From positions 1-61,336 of the forward strand of contig CCNC01000041.1 in the NCBI GenBank assembly GCA_000824845.1: DNA of 61,336 nt, given 5' to 3'. The stretch's first letter is position 1. Every line of letters begins with the position of its first letter. Shown piece by piece: positions 8,463 through 16,603 of the stretch. A program made the translations under genes and the position numbers. This DNA comes from Mesorhizobium sp. ORS 3359 (GTDB lineage Bacteria > Pseudomonadota > Alphaproteobacteria > Rhizobiales > Rhizobiaceae). The notes beneath the pieces are model-generated. The model did not search any database, was not told the origin of the DNA, and worked only from the letters and a program-made list of their open reading frames with translations.

Positions 8463-9107
8463 TCAGTTCCTCTCCCTCGCCTCATGCATCAGCAGCGCCG
8501 CTTCGGTGCGGTTGCGCACGTTGAGCTTGGCGAGCACCCTGGTCATGTGATGCTTGACCGTCTTTTCCTGCAGCGACAGCCGGGCGGCCACTTCCTTGTT
8601 GCTCAGCCCCTCCGCGACCAGCTTCAGGATCTCGGCTTCTCGGCCGGTGAGCTGGGCAAGTGGGTCCGGCTTGCTGCCGGTGGGCTGCAGAAGGTCGGAA
8701 AGCAGCCTGGCCGAGAGGCTCGGCGAAACATAGCTCTGGCCGTTGGCGACATCGCGCAGGATCTCAGCCAGCGCCTTGGAGCCGACGCCCTTCAGCACAT
8801 AGCCGCGCGCGCCGGCCTTCAGCGCCTGGGCGACGTCGGCATTGGTCTCCGACACCGTCAGCATCACGATCTTCTGCTCGGGCATAGCAGAAAGGATGCT
8901 GGCAAGCGCGCTGAGACCGCCGCCCGGCATGCTGATGTCGAGCAGGAGGATATCGGGCATGCTGGCGCGCACCAGCCTTTCGGCGTCCTCGGCGCTGGCG
9001 CCTTCACCCACGAGTTCGAAGCCGCCTATCTCGCCGAGGCTGCGCGCAACGCCCTCGCGAAACAGGGGATGGTCGTCGACTATTGCGATGCGGATGGACG
9101 TGCTCAC
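8463..9107 (-). CDS. NarL/FixJ-family response regulator
   Basis: 214 aa. The receiver domain has the acidic pair at residues 11-12, phosphoacceptor Asp57 (LLLDISMPGG) and a conserved Lys in VLKGVG. The C-terminal LuxR-type helix-turn-helix reads LTGREAEILKLVAEGLSNKEVA. GTG start at 9107 overlaps the kinase stop as GTGA, so the two are co-translated. It should be phosphorylated by the upstream kinase and bind DNA as a dimer. Targets unknown; the convergent secreted protein genes are one possibility. Confidence 0.92.
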   Translation of the reverse strand: MSTSIRIAIVDDHPLFREGVARSLGEIGGFELVGEGASAEDAERLVRASMPDILLLDISMPGGGLSALASILSAMPEQKIVMLTVSETNADVAQALKAGARGYVLKGVGSKALAEILRDVANGQSYVSPSLSARLLSDLLQPTGSKPDPLAQLTGREAEILKLVAEGLSNKEVAARLSLQEKTVKHHMTRVLAKLNVRNRTEAALLMHEARERN

Positions 9108-10513
9108 GGTTGCTCCTCGACAGACAAGGTGATCACCAGTCTTGTTCCCCCGGGGCCTGTCAGTGTCTCGAACTGACCGCCTATGCTTTCGATACGTTCC
9201 CTCAGGCCCGCAAGCCCAAGTCCCTCGCTTCGGGCCGGGTCGAAGCCGGGGCCGGTGTCCACGACCTCGACGAGAAGCTTGCCGCCTTTCGTCGTGGCCC
9301 TGACCTGCTGGCCCTTGCCCTTGCCGTGCCGGAAGGCGTTGTTCAGGCCTTCCTGCACGAAGCGATAGATGCTGATCTTTTCCGAGGTGCCGAGTTCCGG
9401 CAAGCGCTCTGGCAGGGTTAGCAACACATTGGTGCTGGTGCGGCGCTCATGCTCGGCCACCGCCAGGCGTAGGATGTCCGCGATGGCCTGGGTTTCGATC
9501 TGCGGCAGCACCAGCCCGTTGCAGATGCCGCGTATCTCGCGCATCGCTTCGCCGAGCGTCTTGTGGATGCCGGCGATCTCGGCTTCGCGCAGCGTGCTCG
9601 ACGTGGCCGGGTCGACCAGCGCCGGGCTGTCCATCCTGAGCGCGGCGAGCGCCACAAGTTGCGCCGGCCCGTCATGCAGGTCGGCGCCTATGCGCCGCAG
9701 ATAGCGCTCGTTGATGGCGGCGGCGCGGCGCGAGGCGCGCTGAACGCGCTGCCGCAGCGTCGAGTTCTGCGCCAGCGCCGCCTGCAATTCCGAGACCTTG
9801 GCCTCGAGCGCCGCCTGCTGGGTGACGATGGTGCGGCTGCCGCGGAAAACGATGCCCGAGAGCAGGGCAAGCGCCGCCGCCGTGGCGCCTGCCACCACCA
9901 GCCAGCTCCACAACAGGGCCGAGTGCAGCGATTCCTCGAAATCGCCGGACAATTCATAGAATTCAGACACGGCCACGACCTCGCCCGACCAGGGTTCGCG
10001 CACTGGGTTGTAGATCTCGAGCAGCGGCACCCCCATCGACCGTTCCTTCTCGTCTTCCTCGTCTTCGAGCCTGTTGGAGTTGTATTTGACCATGACATTG
10101 CCGGCGAAAGCGGCGACGAGATTGGCGTTGGGCTTGATCTGCCTGCCGATGAGGTCGGCATCCTTCGAATAGAGAATCGTGCCGTCGCGCCGCCATAGCT
10201 TGAACGAGACCAGCCTTTTCCCAAGCGCTCCCTGGCCGAGCGTCTCGTCCAGGGCCCGTTTGACAGTGTCGTCCAGCTCCTGGCTCTTGCGCATGTCGGG
10301 CAGCAGCGGCGCGATCACGCTGTCGACATAGAGCGCGGTGGTGGCGGCGGAATTGTGCAGGACACCGTCACGGATCTGCGATGTCACCCACAGCCCGACC
10401 ACGAGCATCACCGCCAGGAGGCCGATGCCGCCCGCGATCACGAACTGCCAGGCAAGCGAGAGCCCGCTCCAGATTTCTGCAAGTCGTTTCAGATACCCCC
10501 CAAACATCGGCAC
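9104..10513 (-). CDS. NarX-type membrane sensor histidine kinase (HisKA_3)
   Basis: 469 aa. Helix at 22-44, a periplasmic sensing segment (about 45-198), a second helix near 200-222, a coiled coil (230-265), the HisKA_3 domain with phosphoacceptor His280 in GADLHDGPAQ, then an HATPase domain with GLNNAFRHGKG, VVDTGPGFDP and GLGLAGLRERI. The GTG start at 10513 follows GGTGGGTG at a better distance than the ATG two codons later. Overlaps its response regulator by four bases. Signal not identifiable. Confidence 0.9.
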   Translation of the reverse strand: MPMFGGYLKRLAEIWSGLSLAWQFVIAGGIGLLAVMLVVGLWVTSQIRDGVLHNSAATTALYVDSVIAPLLPDMRKSQELDDTVKRALDETLGQGALGKRLVSFKLWRRDGTILYSKDADLIGRQIKPNANLVAAFAGNVMVKYNSNRLEDEEDEKERSMGVPLLEIYNPVREPWSGEVVAVSEFYELSGDFEESLHSALLWSWLVVAGATAAALALLSGIVFRGSRTIVTQQAALEAKVSELQAALAQNSTLRQRVQRASRRAAAINERYLRRIGADLHDGPAQLVALAALRMDSPALVDPATSSTLREAEIAGIHKTLGEAMREIRGICNGLVLPQIETQAIADILRLAVAEHERRTSTNVLLTLPERLPELGTSEKISIYRFVQEGLNNAFRHGKGKGQQVRATTKGGKLLVEVVDTGPGFDPARSEGLGLAGLRERIESIGGQFETLTGPGGTRLVITLSVEEQP

Positions 10514-11013
10514 CGTTCACCCACCCGTTCGCGACAGTATAGGCGAGTGGACGCAATTGCGACACCGACCTTGGTCCGTGCCGAGGAGGAAGGTTAATGG
10601 CGGGCCGTTGCGGGCGCGCCGGCGGGCAGCTGCGATTCGCGGCAATGTCGCCCATATCCCGAATGGCAAATGCCCGCGTCGCTCCTGTTGACGGGGAAGA
10701 CGCGGGCCGGCTGCCACCTGAATTTCTTGCAGCGCCGACACAACCACCAATCCGGCTCCAGGTCCAGACCAAAGAGGTATGCCTCGCAGATTATAGCGCC
10801 GCGCCGCGACCGTCCGGTCCTGTCATCGGGCGTTGCGGATATGAATATATAGCGATGTCTGTTGGATGCCCGAGCCCGCGGCTGGGTCGCTCTGTCCTTG
10901 CGGGAAGTCGCGTCGGCATTTGCACCCAAAATAAGTCAGGGCCAAGGCCTTGATCGGCCGGACACGCGCCGCCTATACGGTGGACGTTACCTTGCTGTTC
11001 GTGGCAAAGCAGT
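10514..11013. other. 500-base intergenic region, no supported gene
   Basis: Contains the promoter of the two-component operon on the minus strand. Overlapping open frames exist on both strands (a plus-strand ATG at 10597 after GGAGGAAGG, and a Trp/Cys-containing minus frame ending at 10594), but neither shows a recognisable domain and they exclude each other. Confidence 0.4.
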
Positions 11014-11199
11014 ATGGACGTAGGCACAAAAAACCATAAAAGAAATCAGCGGCTGTCGATCTTTGATATCGAGGCATTGCGGGAGGCTTTCAGGCAGTCC
11101 GTTCGGGAGAACGACGTCACGGAAGCCGAATGGGCGCGGCACGCCGAGCATTTCGTCAAGAGCACGCTCCAAAAAGGCAGCCGGCTCACAGGGGCTTGA
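11014..11199 (+). CDS. Small hypothetical protein (61 aa)
   Basis: A hydrophilic helical protein with a credible composition: LSIFDIEALREAFRQSV, DVTEAEWARHAEHFVKS. No signal peptide or membrane helix. It stands alone on the plus strand, followed by a long inverted repeat. Not recognised as a named family. Real coding is supported by amphipathic helix periodicity and the lack of a better frame on the other strand. Confidence 0.6.
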   Translation: MDVGTKNHKRNQRLSIFDIEALREAFRQSVRENDVTEAEWARHAEHFVKSTLQKGSRLTGA

Positions 11200-11548
11200 G
11201 CGTTGGTGAGCCCAGGATCGGGGTGATTCCAGGCAGGAACGTTTCGGCCCTGGCGGCTCGGACCATTGCGCCGGCGCATAGGACCTCAGCGACAATTGCG
11301 GGCGCAGGTTGAAACGGACACTGTGTCCGTGCGCCGGCTACCCCCCAAGGAAACCCAATGGTCGGCGCTTTAGCCCGGCTTGCCTGTAATAGAGCCGTAC
11401 TCTTTTACCGCCAAGGCAAGCCGGGCTACCCCACTCCCTGAAAGCTCCAAGGCTGGTCCGTCGTCGAAACACGGCGCCCAAGAATGTATGGCCATGGCCA
11501 TTCCATTGCGGCGGAACGAAAAGCAGGTCGGGCGCGTTCTAGGCCGCG
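11200..11548. other. Intergenic region holding a long perfect inverted repeat
   Basis: No gene seen. The main content is the 58-base hairpin at 11371-11428 (separate entry). GC drops slightly around the hairpin loop. Confidence 0.5.
11371..11428. repeat. 15-bp perfect inverted repeat with structured loop
   Basis: TAGCCCGGCTTGCCT (11371-11385) and its exact reverse complement (11414-11428). The 28-base loop can fold further: GTAA pairs with TTAC, and AGAG with CTCT around ccgta. No T-run follows. It could be a structured RNA, a cruciform, a terminator or a miniature mobile element; only the symmetry is certain. Confidence 0.7.
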
Positions 11549-11770
11549 ATGTCGAGGAGTCCTCACCATCACAAGGCCGAAAGGCCGTTTCAGGCCTCGA
11601 CAGACGAGGCGGAGCGCTTGGCGCGTGCGGAAAAGAACGCCAGGCTGAAGGAGCTTCGCACCCATGCTTCCTGGCTGGTGCTCGATCCGCAGGCTCATTT
11701 CCAGGAGGAGATCGACTGTTCGGCCCTGTTCGGCCACCTGTCGATCCGAAAGGTCGGCCGCGACGGCTAG
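11549..11770 (+). CDS. Small hypothetical protein (73 aa)
   Basis: Charged helical protein: DEAERLARAEKNARLKELR followed by SWLVLDPQAHFQEEI and a short C-terminal tail. Cytoplasmic by appearance. The ribosome binding site ahead of ATG 11549 is weak, which lowers confidence. A shifted frame covers the same bases on the minus strand but has poorer composition. Not recognised. Confidence 0.45.
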   Translation: MSRSPHHHKAERPFQASTDEAERLARAEKNARLKELRTHASWLVLDPQAHFQEEIDCSALFGHLSIRKVGRDG

Positions 11771-11799
11771 GACAATTGCAGGAAGTGGCTTTTAGCCCG

Positions 11800-11958
11800 T
11801 CACGCGAGCTGCAATCCGGCCGCGCCATCCTCGCGCGCGATCTCGATCAGCCGCGCGATCGCCCATGGCGTCATCAGCGCAAGGAAAGCAGTGAGATCGA
11901 AGAAGAGCGACCGCGCCAGATCGAACCCGCTGTGATCGTAGCAGACTGCAAACTCCAT
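11800..11958 (-). CDS. Small hypothetical protein (52 aa)
   Basis: Encodes MEFAVCYDHSGFDLARSL, FFDLTAFLALMTPW, AIARLIEIAREDG and ends GLQLA. The middle is hydrophobic and could be one short membrane segment or a buried helix. ATG 11958 follows GGGGTAAGG at good spacing, which is strong support. Not recognised as a named family. Confidence 0.65.
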   Translation of the reverse strand: MEFAVCYDHSGFDLARSLFFDLTAFLALMTPWAIARLIEIAREDGAAGLQLA

Positions 11959-12070
11959 AGCGCCTTACCCCTTTTGACCCACCCGCAGCGCACGTAATTT
12001 CGCGCACTCTTGAGCATGATCCTGATTTGCGCCGAATACAAGGGGTCGCTAATTCAACCGGATTGGCCTC

Positions 12071-12253
12071 TTAGGCGCAGTCCTTCAACTCGACAACCTC
12101 GACGCCGAGGCGGAAAGCCTGGCCATCGGCGTAGGAACGCGCATATTGCTCGGCTTCGAAGGGGAAGACGAGCGTGGTGCCGTAGGCGGTGACGCGCACC
12201 GTCCACTTCTGTCCCCTGACGAGTTCAACACCGTGAAGCTTCGCCGTCACCAT
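12071..12253 (-). CDS. Small hypothetical protein (60 aa)
   Basis: Beta-rich small protein: MVTAKLHGVELVRGQKW, TVRVTAYGTTLVFPF, then FRLGVEVVELKDCA. ATG 12253 is preceded by a near-perfect AGGAGG. The longer in-frame upstream extension has no ribosome binding site. No membrane segment or signal peptide. Function unknown. Confidence 0.7.
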   Translation of the reverse strand: MVTAKLHGVELVRGQKWTVRVTAYGTTLVFPFEAEQYARSYADGQAFRLGVEVVELKDCA

Positions 12254-12494
12254 CTCACCCTCCTCAGATCCGGCACGCTCGCAACATCCGCATAACGTCG
12301 CGGAAGTCATTTGAATACAAACAATTCGACTTAATCGTGTCGTTGCGACGTCGATTCCGACATTGGGTCGTTCGCGTCCGTGAAATGGTTCACCGACAGA
12401 AGCGTTTTTGCCGCAGCCGCGCGAGGGCATCATGGCGATCGGAACCGGGTGAGGCCCGGCGGGTTGGAGTCATGGCCCCGCACAGGAGGTTTCA

Positions 12495-12644
12495 ATGATC
12501 CGCAAACTGAAAACCGGCGAATACCGGCTCTATTCGCGCAAGATCGATCCCAGGACCGGCAAGCGCCGCAATCTCGGCACTTTCAAGTCGCGCGAAGCCG
12601 CCGAAAAGCACGAACGCGAAGTGCAGTATTTCAAGCGGCACTAG
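12495..12644 (+). CDS. Small basic protein, Arm/AP2-like DNA-binding fold (49 aa)
   Basis: MIRKLKTGEYRLYSRKID, PRTGKRRNLGTF, then SREAAEKHEREVQYFKRH. The pattern of three short strands with a basic hairpin and one C-terminal helix resembles the Arm-type DNA-binding domain at the start of tyrosine recombinases, here standing alone. ATG follows AGGAGG (12484-12489) perfectly. A role in nucleic-acid binding is inferred from fold and charge only. No integrase domain follows, so it is not obviously a recombinase remnant. Confidence 0.75.
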   Translation: MIRKLKTGEYRLYSRKIDPRTGKRRNLGTFKSREAAEKHEREVQYFKRH

Positions 12645-12714
12645 GACAGTTTCAGCGAAGGTGAGCTTCAGGGAAACCGACCGGCGTTTCACCGGGAGGG
12701 ATCGCCGCCTGGTT

Positions 12715-13050
12715 TCATCCGTGCGGCGTCGGTTGCGTGCGCGGGCGAGGGTGGCCAGCCACGTTCGAGCCGATATGGTCGAGGTCGCAACGTCTCGTCA
12801 CCATCTCGACCGACCCGGTGTCGACGGTCACCCGCCCCAGCACCTGCACCGTCGTGCGTCCGAGATCCTCGTCGACATGGACGACGTCACCCTCGAGCCT
12901 GAGCTTGTCGCCGGCCTTGGCATTAGGCTCGACCATCGAATAGCGATGGCCGTTGCCGTCGAGGCTCAGCGTCACGCGGTCGTTGATTCGCTCGACCACG
13001 GTGGCGATCACAGCTACCCTGTCGCCTATTTCAACAACGGGCCGGGCCAT
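12715..13050 (-). CDS. Hypothetical protein, beta-rich (111 aa)
   Basis: MARPVVEIGDRVAVIATVV, then repeated strands (DRVTLSLDGNGHRYSM, GDKLRLEGDVVHVDEDLGR, TTVQVLGRVTVD) suggest a small beta-barrel. The last 25 residues are basic and disordered. Start ATG 13050 follows AAGGGAAG; the 222-codon frame upstream of it is not conserved-looking. Cytoplasmic. No family recognised. Confidence 0.65.
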   Translation of the reverse strand: MARPVVEIGDRVAVIATVVERINDRVTLSLDGNGHRYSMVEPNAKAGDKLRLEGDVVHVDEDLGRTTVQVLGRVTVDTGSVEMVTRRCDLDHIGSNVAGHPRPRTQPTPHG

Positions 13051-13370
13051 TGCGACTTCCCTTCTGCTCCGCGGTGTGGGCCGAGCCAATGCGCTGACGA
13101 CATGACGGATGCCGACAGCTGTTGAAATAAACGGAAAAACAAGTGTTTGGTTGCCTCTGCTCTGCCTGCCGCTACGCCGGCCGATCACATGAAGCCAGGA
13201 TTTCGCAGCAGCGCATGCTTTGATCGACGCAAGGCCGAGCGGCTTATCGCACCGGCCGCCGTCTCGGCTGCTGGAGTACGGGGCTGCTGGACTGCTGGGC
13301 GCCTTCGCCGCGCGGAACCACGCGGGTCGCCAGATGTTCCTGTTGATCGCAACGACAACAGGAATGGCAC
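13051..13370. promoter_or_regulatory. Divergent intergenic region upstream of ku
   Basis: 320 bases containing the outward promoters of the small beta-rich gene (minus) and ku (plus). An A/T-rich stretch near 13122-13145 is the likeliest promoter area. No gene or repeat seen. Confidence 0.35.
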
Positions 13371-14195
13371 ATGGTTGCGCCACGCGCGGTCTGGAAGGGT
13401 TTTCTCAAGGTCGGGTCGGTCTCGTGCGGCGTGAAGCTGGTCGGCGCGACCAGCGAAGCCGGAAAAGTTCATTTCAGGATCCTGAACCGCAAGGACGGCC
13501 TGCCGGTGAAAAGCGCCTATGTCGACGAGCAGACCGGCGATATCGTCGAGACCGAGGACCAGACCAAGGGCTTCGAGGCGGAGAAAGACGATTTCATCGA
13601 AATCGAGCCGGATGAGATCAAGAAGCTGAAGCTCACCTCGGCGCACACATTGGAAGTTGACGAGTTCGTCGCCCTTGACGAGATCGACACCCGCTATCTG
13701 GAAAAGCCCTATTACCTCATCCCCGCCGACGGCGCCGCGCTCGAGGCCTTCAGCGTGCTGCGCGAGGCGATGAAGAAGAAGCGCGTCGCCGCAAGATCCT
13801 GCGTCGTGCTCTACCAGCGCGGCCGCGAGGTCGTCATCCAGCCTTTCGGCAAGGGCATGCTGCTCACCGAACTGCGCACCCGCGACGAGATGGTCTCGGA
13901 GAAGAGCGTTTTCGAAGACCTGACGTCACCGAAATACGACAAGGACCTGCTCGAGATTGCCGAGCTTCTGATCGACAAGAAGGTGACGAAGTTCGATCCT
14001 TCGAAATTCGAGGACACCTATGAGGATGCGCTGATCGCGATGATCGATGCCAAGCGCAAGGGTAAGAAACCGCCGAAGGCCGCGCCGCCGCCAAAGCAAA
14101 ATGTCATCGACCTCGCCTCGGTGCTGAGGAAGAGCCTCGCCAAGGAAGGCATCAAGGCGCCATCGAAAGCCAAGCCCACGCGCAAATCTGCCTGA
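13371..14195 (+). CDS. ku: Non-homologous end-joining protein Ku
   Basis: 274 aa bacterial Ku: MVAPRAVWKGFLKVGSVSCG opening, VHFRILNRKDG, GDIVETEDQTKGFE, DTRYLEKPYYLIPADG, ALREAMKKKRVA-type core and a Lys/Pro-rich C-terminal tail. Ku homodimers ring broken DNA ends and recruit the ligase LigD. No ligD or other repair partner is adjacent, so the partner must lie elsewhere. The start is the only ATG close to the conserved N-terminus. Rhizobia commonly carry several ku genes; this may be one of a set. Confidence 0.95.
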   Translation: MVAPRAVWKGFLKVGSVSCGVKLVGATSEAGKVHFRILNRKDGLPVKSAYVDEQTGDIVETEDQTKGFEAEKDDFIEIEPDEIKKLKLTSAHTLEVDEFVALDEIDTRYLEKPYYLIPADGAALEAFSVLREAMKKKRVAARSCVVLYQRGREVVIQPFGKGMLLTELRTRDEMVSEKSVFEDLTSPKYDKDLLEIAELLIDKKVTKFDPSKFEDTYEDALIAMIDAKRKGKKPPKAAPPPKQNVIDLASVLRKSLAKEGIKAPSKAKPTRKSA

Positions 14196-14217
14196 CTAAT
14201 TTCAACTAAAATCCAGC

Positions 14218-15165
14218 TCACCTCACGCTGATCAGCGCCGTGCCGGCGATCGCCAGCAGCGCGCCGGCCCAAGCGGCCGCGGTCGGCCTTTGGCCGCTGC
14301 GCAGCCACACCATCGGCAGGATCATGACTGGCGTCATCGAGGATAGCGTCGAGATGATGCCGACATTGCCGTTGCGCAACGCGGCCATCAGGCAGGACAT
14401 GCCGAGCGAGGTGCCGACGAAGGCGGACAGCACCGCGAGTCCCACCGTGCCGAACTGGACGGCCTCCCTTTTGCCCTTGCCGAACGGCGTCGCCGTGAGC
14501 GCGATGAACAGGATGACGGCGAGGCCGGAACGCAGCGCCATGGCCGTGAACGGCTCAACGCCGGCAGCCATGGCCGGCCGCGCCAGAAGCGTGCCGATCG
14601 CCTGGCCGAGCGCCGTGGTCACGCCAAGCACGATGCCTGGTCCCATGCGGCCGGTGAGCGGCGGGCCGGGCACGGTGCTGACCGGCACGGTGGAAGGGGT
14701 GACGACCGGCATGGCCGGTGCCAGGTCGCCACGCTTGAGGAAGCGCCGCGGCATGCCGATGGCAAGCACGATGCCCGCCAGCACCAGCGCCACGCCTAGC
14801 GCCTGCCAGCGGCTGATGGTTTCGCCGAGCACCAGATAGCCGAGCGCCAGCGCGAAGGGCGAGGTGAGCGAGAAGAGCAGCGCCGTGATGCGCGGGCCGA
14901 CTGAATAGATGGTGGCGAAATAGGTCGTGCTGGCGATGCTGATGCCGGCGAAGCTCGACCCGGCGAGCAGCCAGAACTCCCTCGCGCCGATCGTATGCCA
15001 GCCGCCGATCGCCAGCGACACAGAGCCGGTCATCACGAAGGTGGCGAGCATCTGCCAGCGGGCAAGCTGAAGGAGGGGAACGCGCCCCTTGAGCTCGCTG
15101 AGGAACATGGAGCTCAGCGCGCTGCACAAGGCGGCGGTGACGGCAAGGGCTTCGGAGAGGAACAT
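14218..15165 (-). CDS. EamA-family drug/metabolite transporter
   Basis: 315 aa, about ten helices in two EamA repeats. Recognisable pieces: LSSMFLSELKGRVPLLQLARWQ near the N-terminus, and SPFALALGYLVLGETISRWQALG, a typical DMT signature. A 30-residue loop rich in Thr/Val/Pro separates the halves. Start ATG 15165 (MFLSEALAVTAAL) places a helix at the N-terminus; the 22-residue extension is unsupported. Converges with ku. Substrate unknown. Confidence 0.85.
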   Translation of the reverse strand: MFLSEALAVTAALCSALSSMFLSELKGRVPLLQLARWQMLATFVMTGSVSLAIGGWHTIGAREFWLLAGSSFAGISIASTTYFATIYSVGPRITALLFSLTSPFALALGYLVLGETISRWQALGVALVLAGIVLAIGMPRRFLKRGDLAPAMPVVTPSTVPVSTVPGPPLTGRMGPGIVLGVTTALGQAIGTLLARPAMAAGVEPFTAMALRSGLAVILFIALTATPFGKGKREAVQFGTVGLAVLSAFVGTSLGMSCLMAALRNGNVGIISTLSSMTPVMILPMVWLRSGQRPTAAAWAGALLAIAGTALISVR

Positions 15166-15382
15166 GTTTGGCGGTGCGGCGATTCCACCCAGGATTGGGC
15201 AGCCGCCGATGCTTACGCCAGCTCGCCGCAATGCGCTAGCGGGACCGGCGGCCGCATAGGCGCATGCACTGGGACATCAAGTTGAGGACGACGGCGGACT
15301 TGGCCCGAACACAGGAGCGACGGGGTGTGTGTGCCCCGCCGGTTCCATAGCTTTATTCCGGCAAGAGGGCGATACGGACGGT

Positions 15383-15787
15383 CTATTGCATGGCTGCTGG
15401 GTTCATCCACAGGAACTCCCAGACATTGCCATCCGGGTCTTCTATGTGACGGTTGAACATGAAGCCGAGATCCTGCGCCGGGTTGGGATCGGCGCGGCCG
15501 CCCGCTGCAACACCTTTCTCGATGACCGCGTTGACCGCGTCCTTGCTGTCGACGGTCAGCGCGATCAGCATCTGGCTCTCGCGCCTGGCATCGCCGATCG
15601 GCCGGGCTGTGAACTGGCTGTAGTGCTGGTGCGTCAGCAACATGACCCCGATCGATTCGGAGAACATGATCGAGCTGGCTTGGTCATTCGAGAACTGCGG
15701 GTTGAGCGTGCCGCCGATCGCGAGATAGAACTTGGTCGCCGCCTGCAGATCGCGCACTGGCAGATTGAGGAAGAGCATCTGGGTCAT
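15383..15787 (-). CDS. VOC superfamily (glyoxalase/bleomycin resistance-like) protein
   Basis: 134 aa with the paired beta-alpha-beta-beta-beta modules of the VOC fold: MLFLNLPVRDLQAATKFY at the start and DPDGNVWEFLWMNP at the end, where the Glu is a usual metal ligand. Members bind a divalent metal and act as lyases, dioxygenases or drug-binding proteins. Divergent from a TetR regulator, with palindromic operator-like sites between, so control by that regulator is likely. Specific activity unknown. Confidence 0.85.
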   Translation of the reverse strand: MTQMLFLNLPVRDLQAATKFYLAIGGTLNPQFSNDQASSIMFSESIGVMLLTHQHYSQFTARPIGDARRESQMLIALTVDSKDAVNAVIEKGVAAGGRADPNPAQDLGFMFNRHIEDPDGNVWEFLWMNPAAMQ

Positions 15788-15815
15788 CGGGTTGAAATCT
15801 CCGTTTCATCGACGG

Positions 15816-15834
15816 GTACTAGTCAGTCTAGTAC
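15816..15834. promoter_or_regulatory. Palindromic operator candidate for the TetR regulator
   Basis: Perfect inverted repeat GTACTAG-tcagt-CTAGTAC (15816-15822 and 15828-15834) between the divergent VOC and tetR genes. The right arm with its flanks (GTCTAGTACTG) recurs at 15867-15877, just ahead of the tetR start, giving two sites 41 bases apart. Confidence 0.7.
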
Positions 15835-15890
15835 TGCCTTGATGGCTATCATGCGGGAACGGTACCGTCTAGTACTGATAGAGGGGCGCT

Positions 15891-16523
15891 ATGAAAATCG
15901 CTGTTGAGACCAGATCGGCCCGTAAGGATCGTGAGATCATCGAGGCGGCGACCGCCGCCTTCATCGCCAAGGGCTATGATGGGACCAGCATGGAGGAGAT
16001 CGCCACTAGGGCGAGCGCTTCCAAGCAGACTGTCTACAAGCACTTCACGGACAAGGAGACGCTTTTCACCGAAGTCGTGGAGTCCACCGCTTCTCAGGTC
16101 AACGACGTTGTCGAGTCCGTTACGATGCTGCTTTCCGAGGCGAAATTCCTGGAGGGCGGCCTGCAGCAGCTTGCCCGGAGATTGACCACGACGCTGATGA
16201 ACGACGAGTTGCTGAGGCTCCGGCGTCTGATTATCGCGAATGCCGATCGGATGCCGCAGCTTGGCCGCAGTTGGTACGAGAAAGGCTTTGAGCGCATGCT
16301 TGCCTCGGTGGCGGAGTGCTTTGAAAAGCTCACCAGCAGAGGCCTGTTGCAGACCGGCGATCCCCGTTTGGCGGCCAGCCATTTCTTTGGCATGCTGCTT
16401 TGGATTCCGATGAACGAAGCGATGTTCTCCGGAAGCAACCCGCGCTCGAAAGCCGACCTCGAGCGCCACGCAGATGCCTCGGTCGAAGCGTTCCTTGCCG
16501 CCTATGGGGCACGCTCGAAGTAG
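15891..16523 (+). CDS. TetR/AcrR-family transcriptional regulator
   Basis: 210 aa. N-terminal TetR helix-turn-helix: IIEAATAAFIAKGYDGTSM, EEIATRASASKQTVYKHFTDKE. The C-terminal ligand domain (about 80-205) resembles the AefR-like group. ATG 15891 follows GAGGGG. Two copies of a palindromic half-site in the upstream gap suggest autoregulation and control of the divergent VOC gene. Inducer unknown. Confidence 0.92.
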   Translation: MKIAVETRSARKDREIIEAATAAFIAKGYDGTSMEEIATRASASKQTVYKHFTDKETLFTEVVESTASQVNDVVESVTMLLSEAKFLEGGLQQLARRLTTTLMNDELLRLRRLIIANADRMPQLGRSWYEKGFERMLASVAECFEKLTSRGLLQTGDPRLAASHFFGMLLWIPMNEAMFSGSNPRSKADLERHADASVEAFLAAYGARSK

Positions 16524-16603
16524 TCGCGCCGCCTGGCACGATCTGCACGGCGCAACGAGCCGCGTTATGTCGCCTGGTGTTTCGACGTAGTTGGCCAGCC
16601 TGG

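Noticed and set aside
10597..10953. 118-codon plus-strand frame after a good GGAGGAAGG
   Set aside because: No recognisable domain, composition like an untranslated GC-rich frame, and a competing minus-strand frame; evidence too weak.
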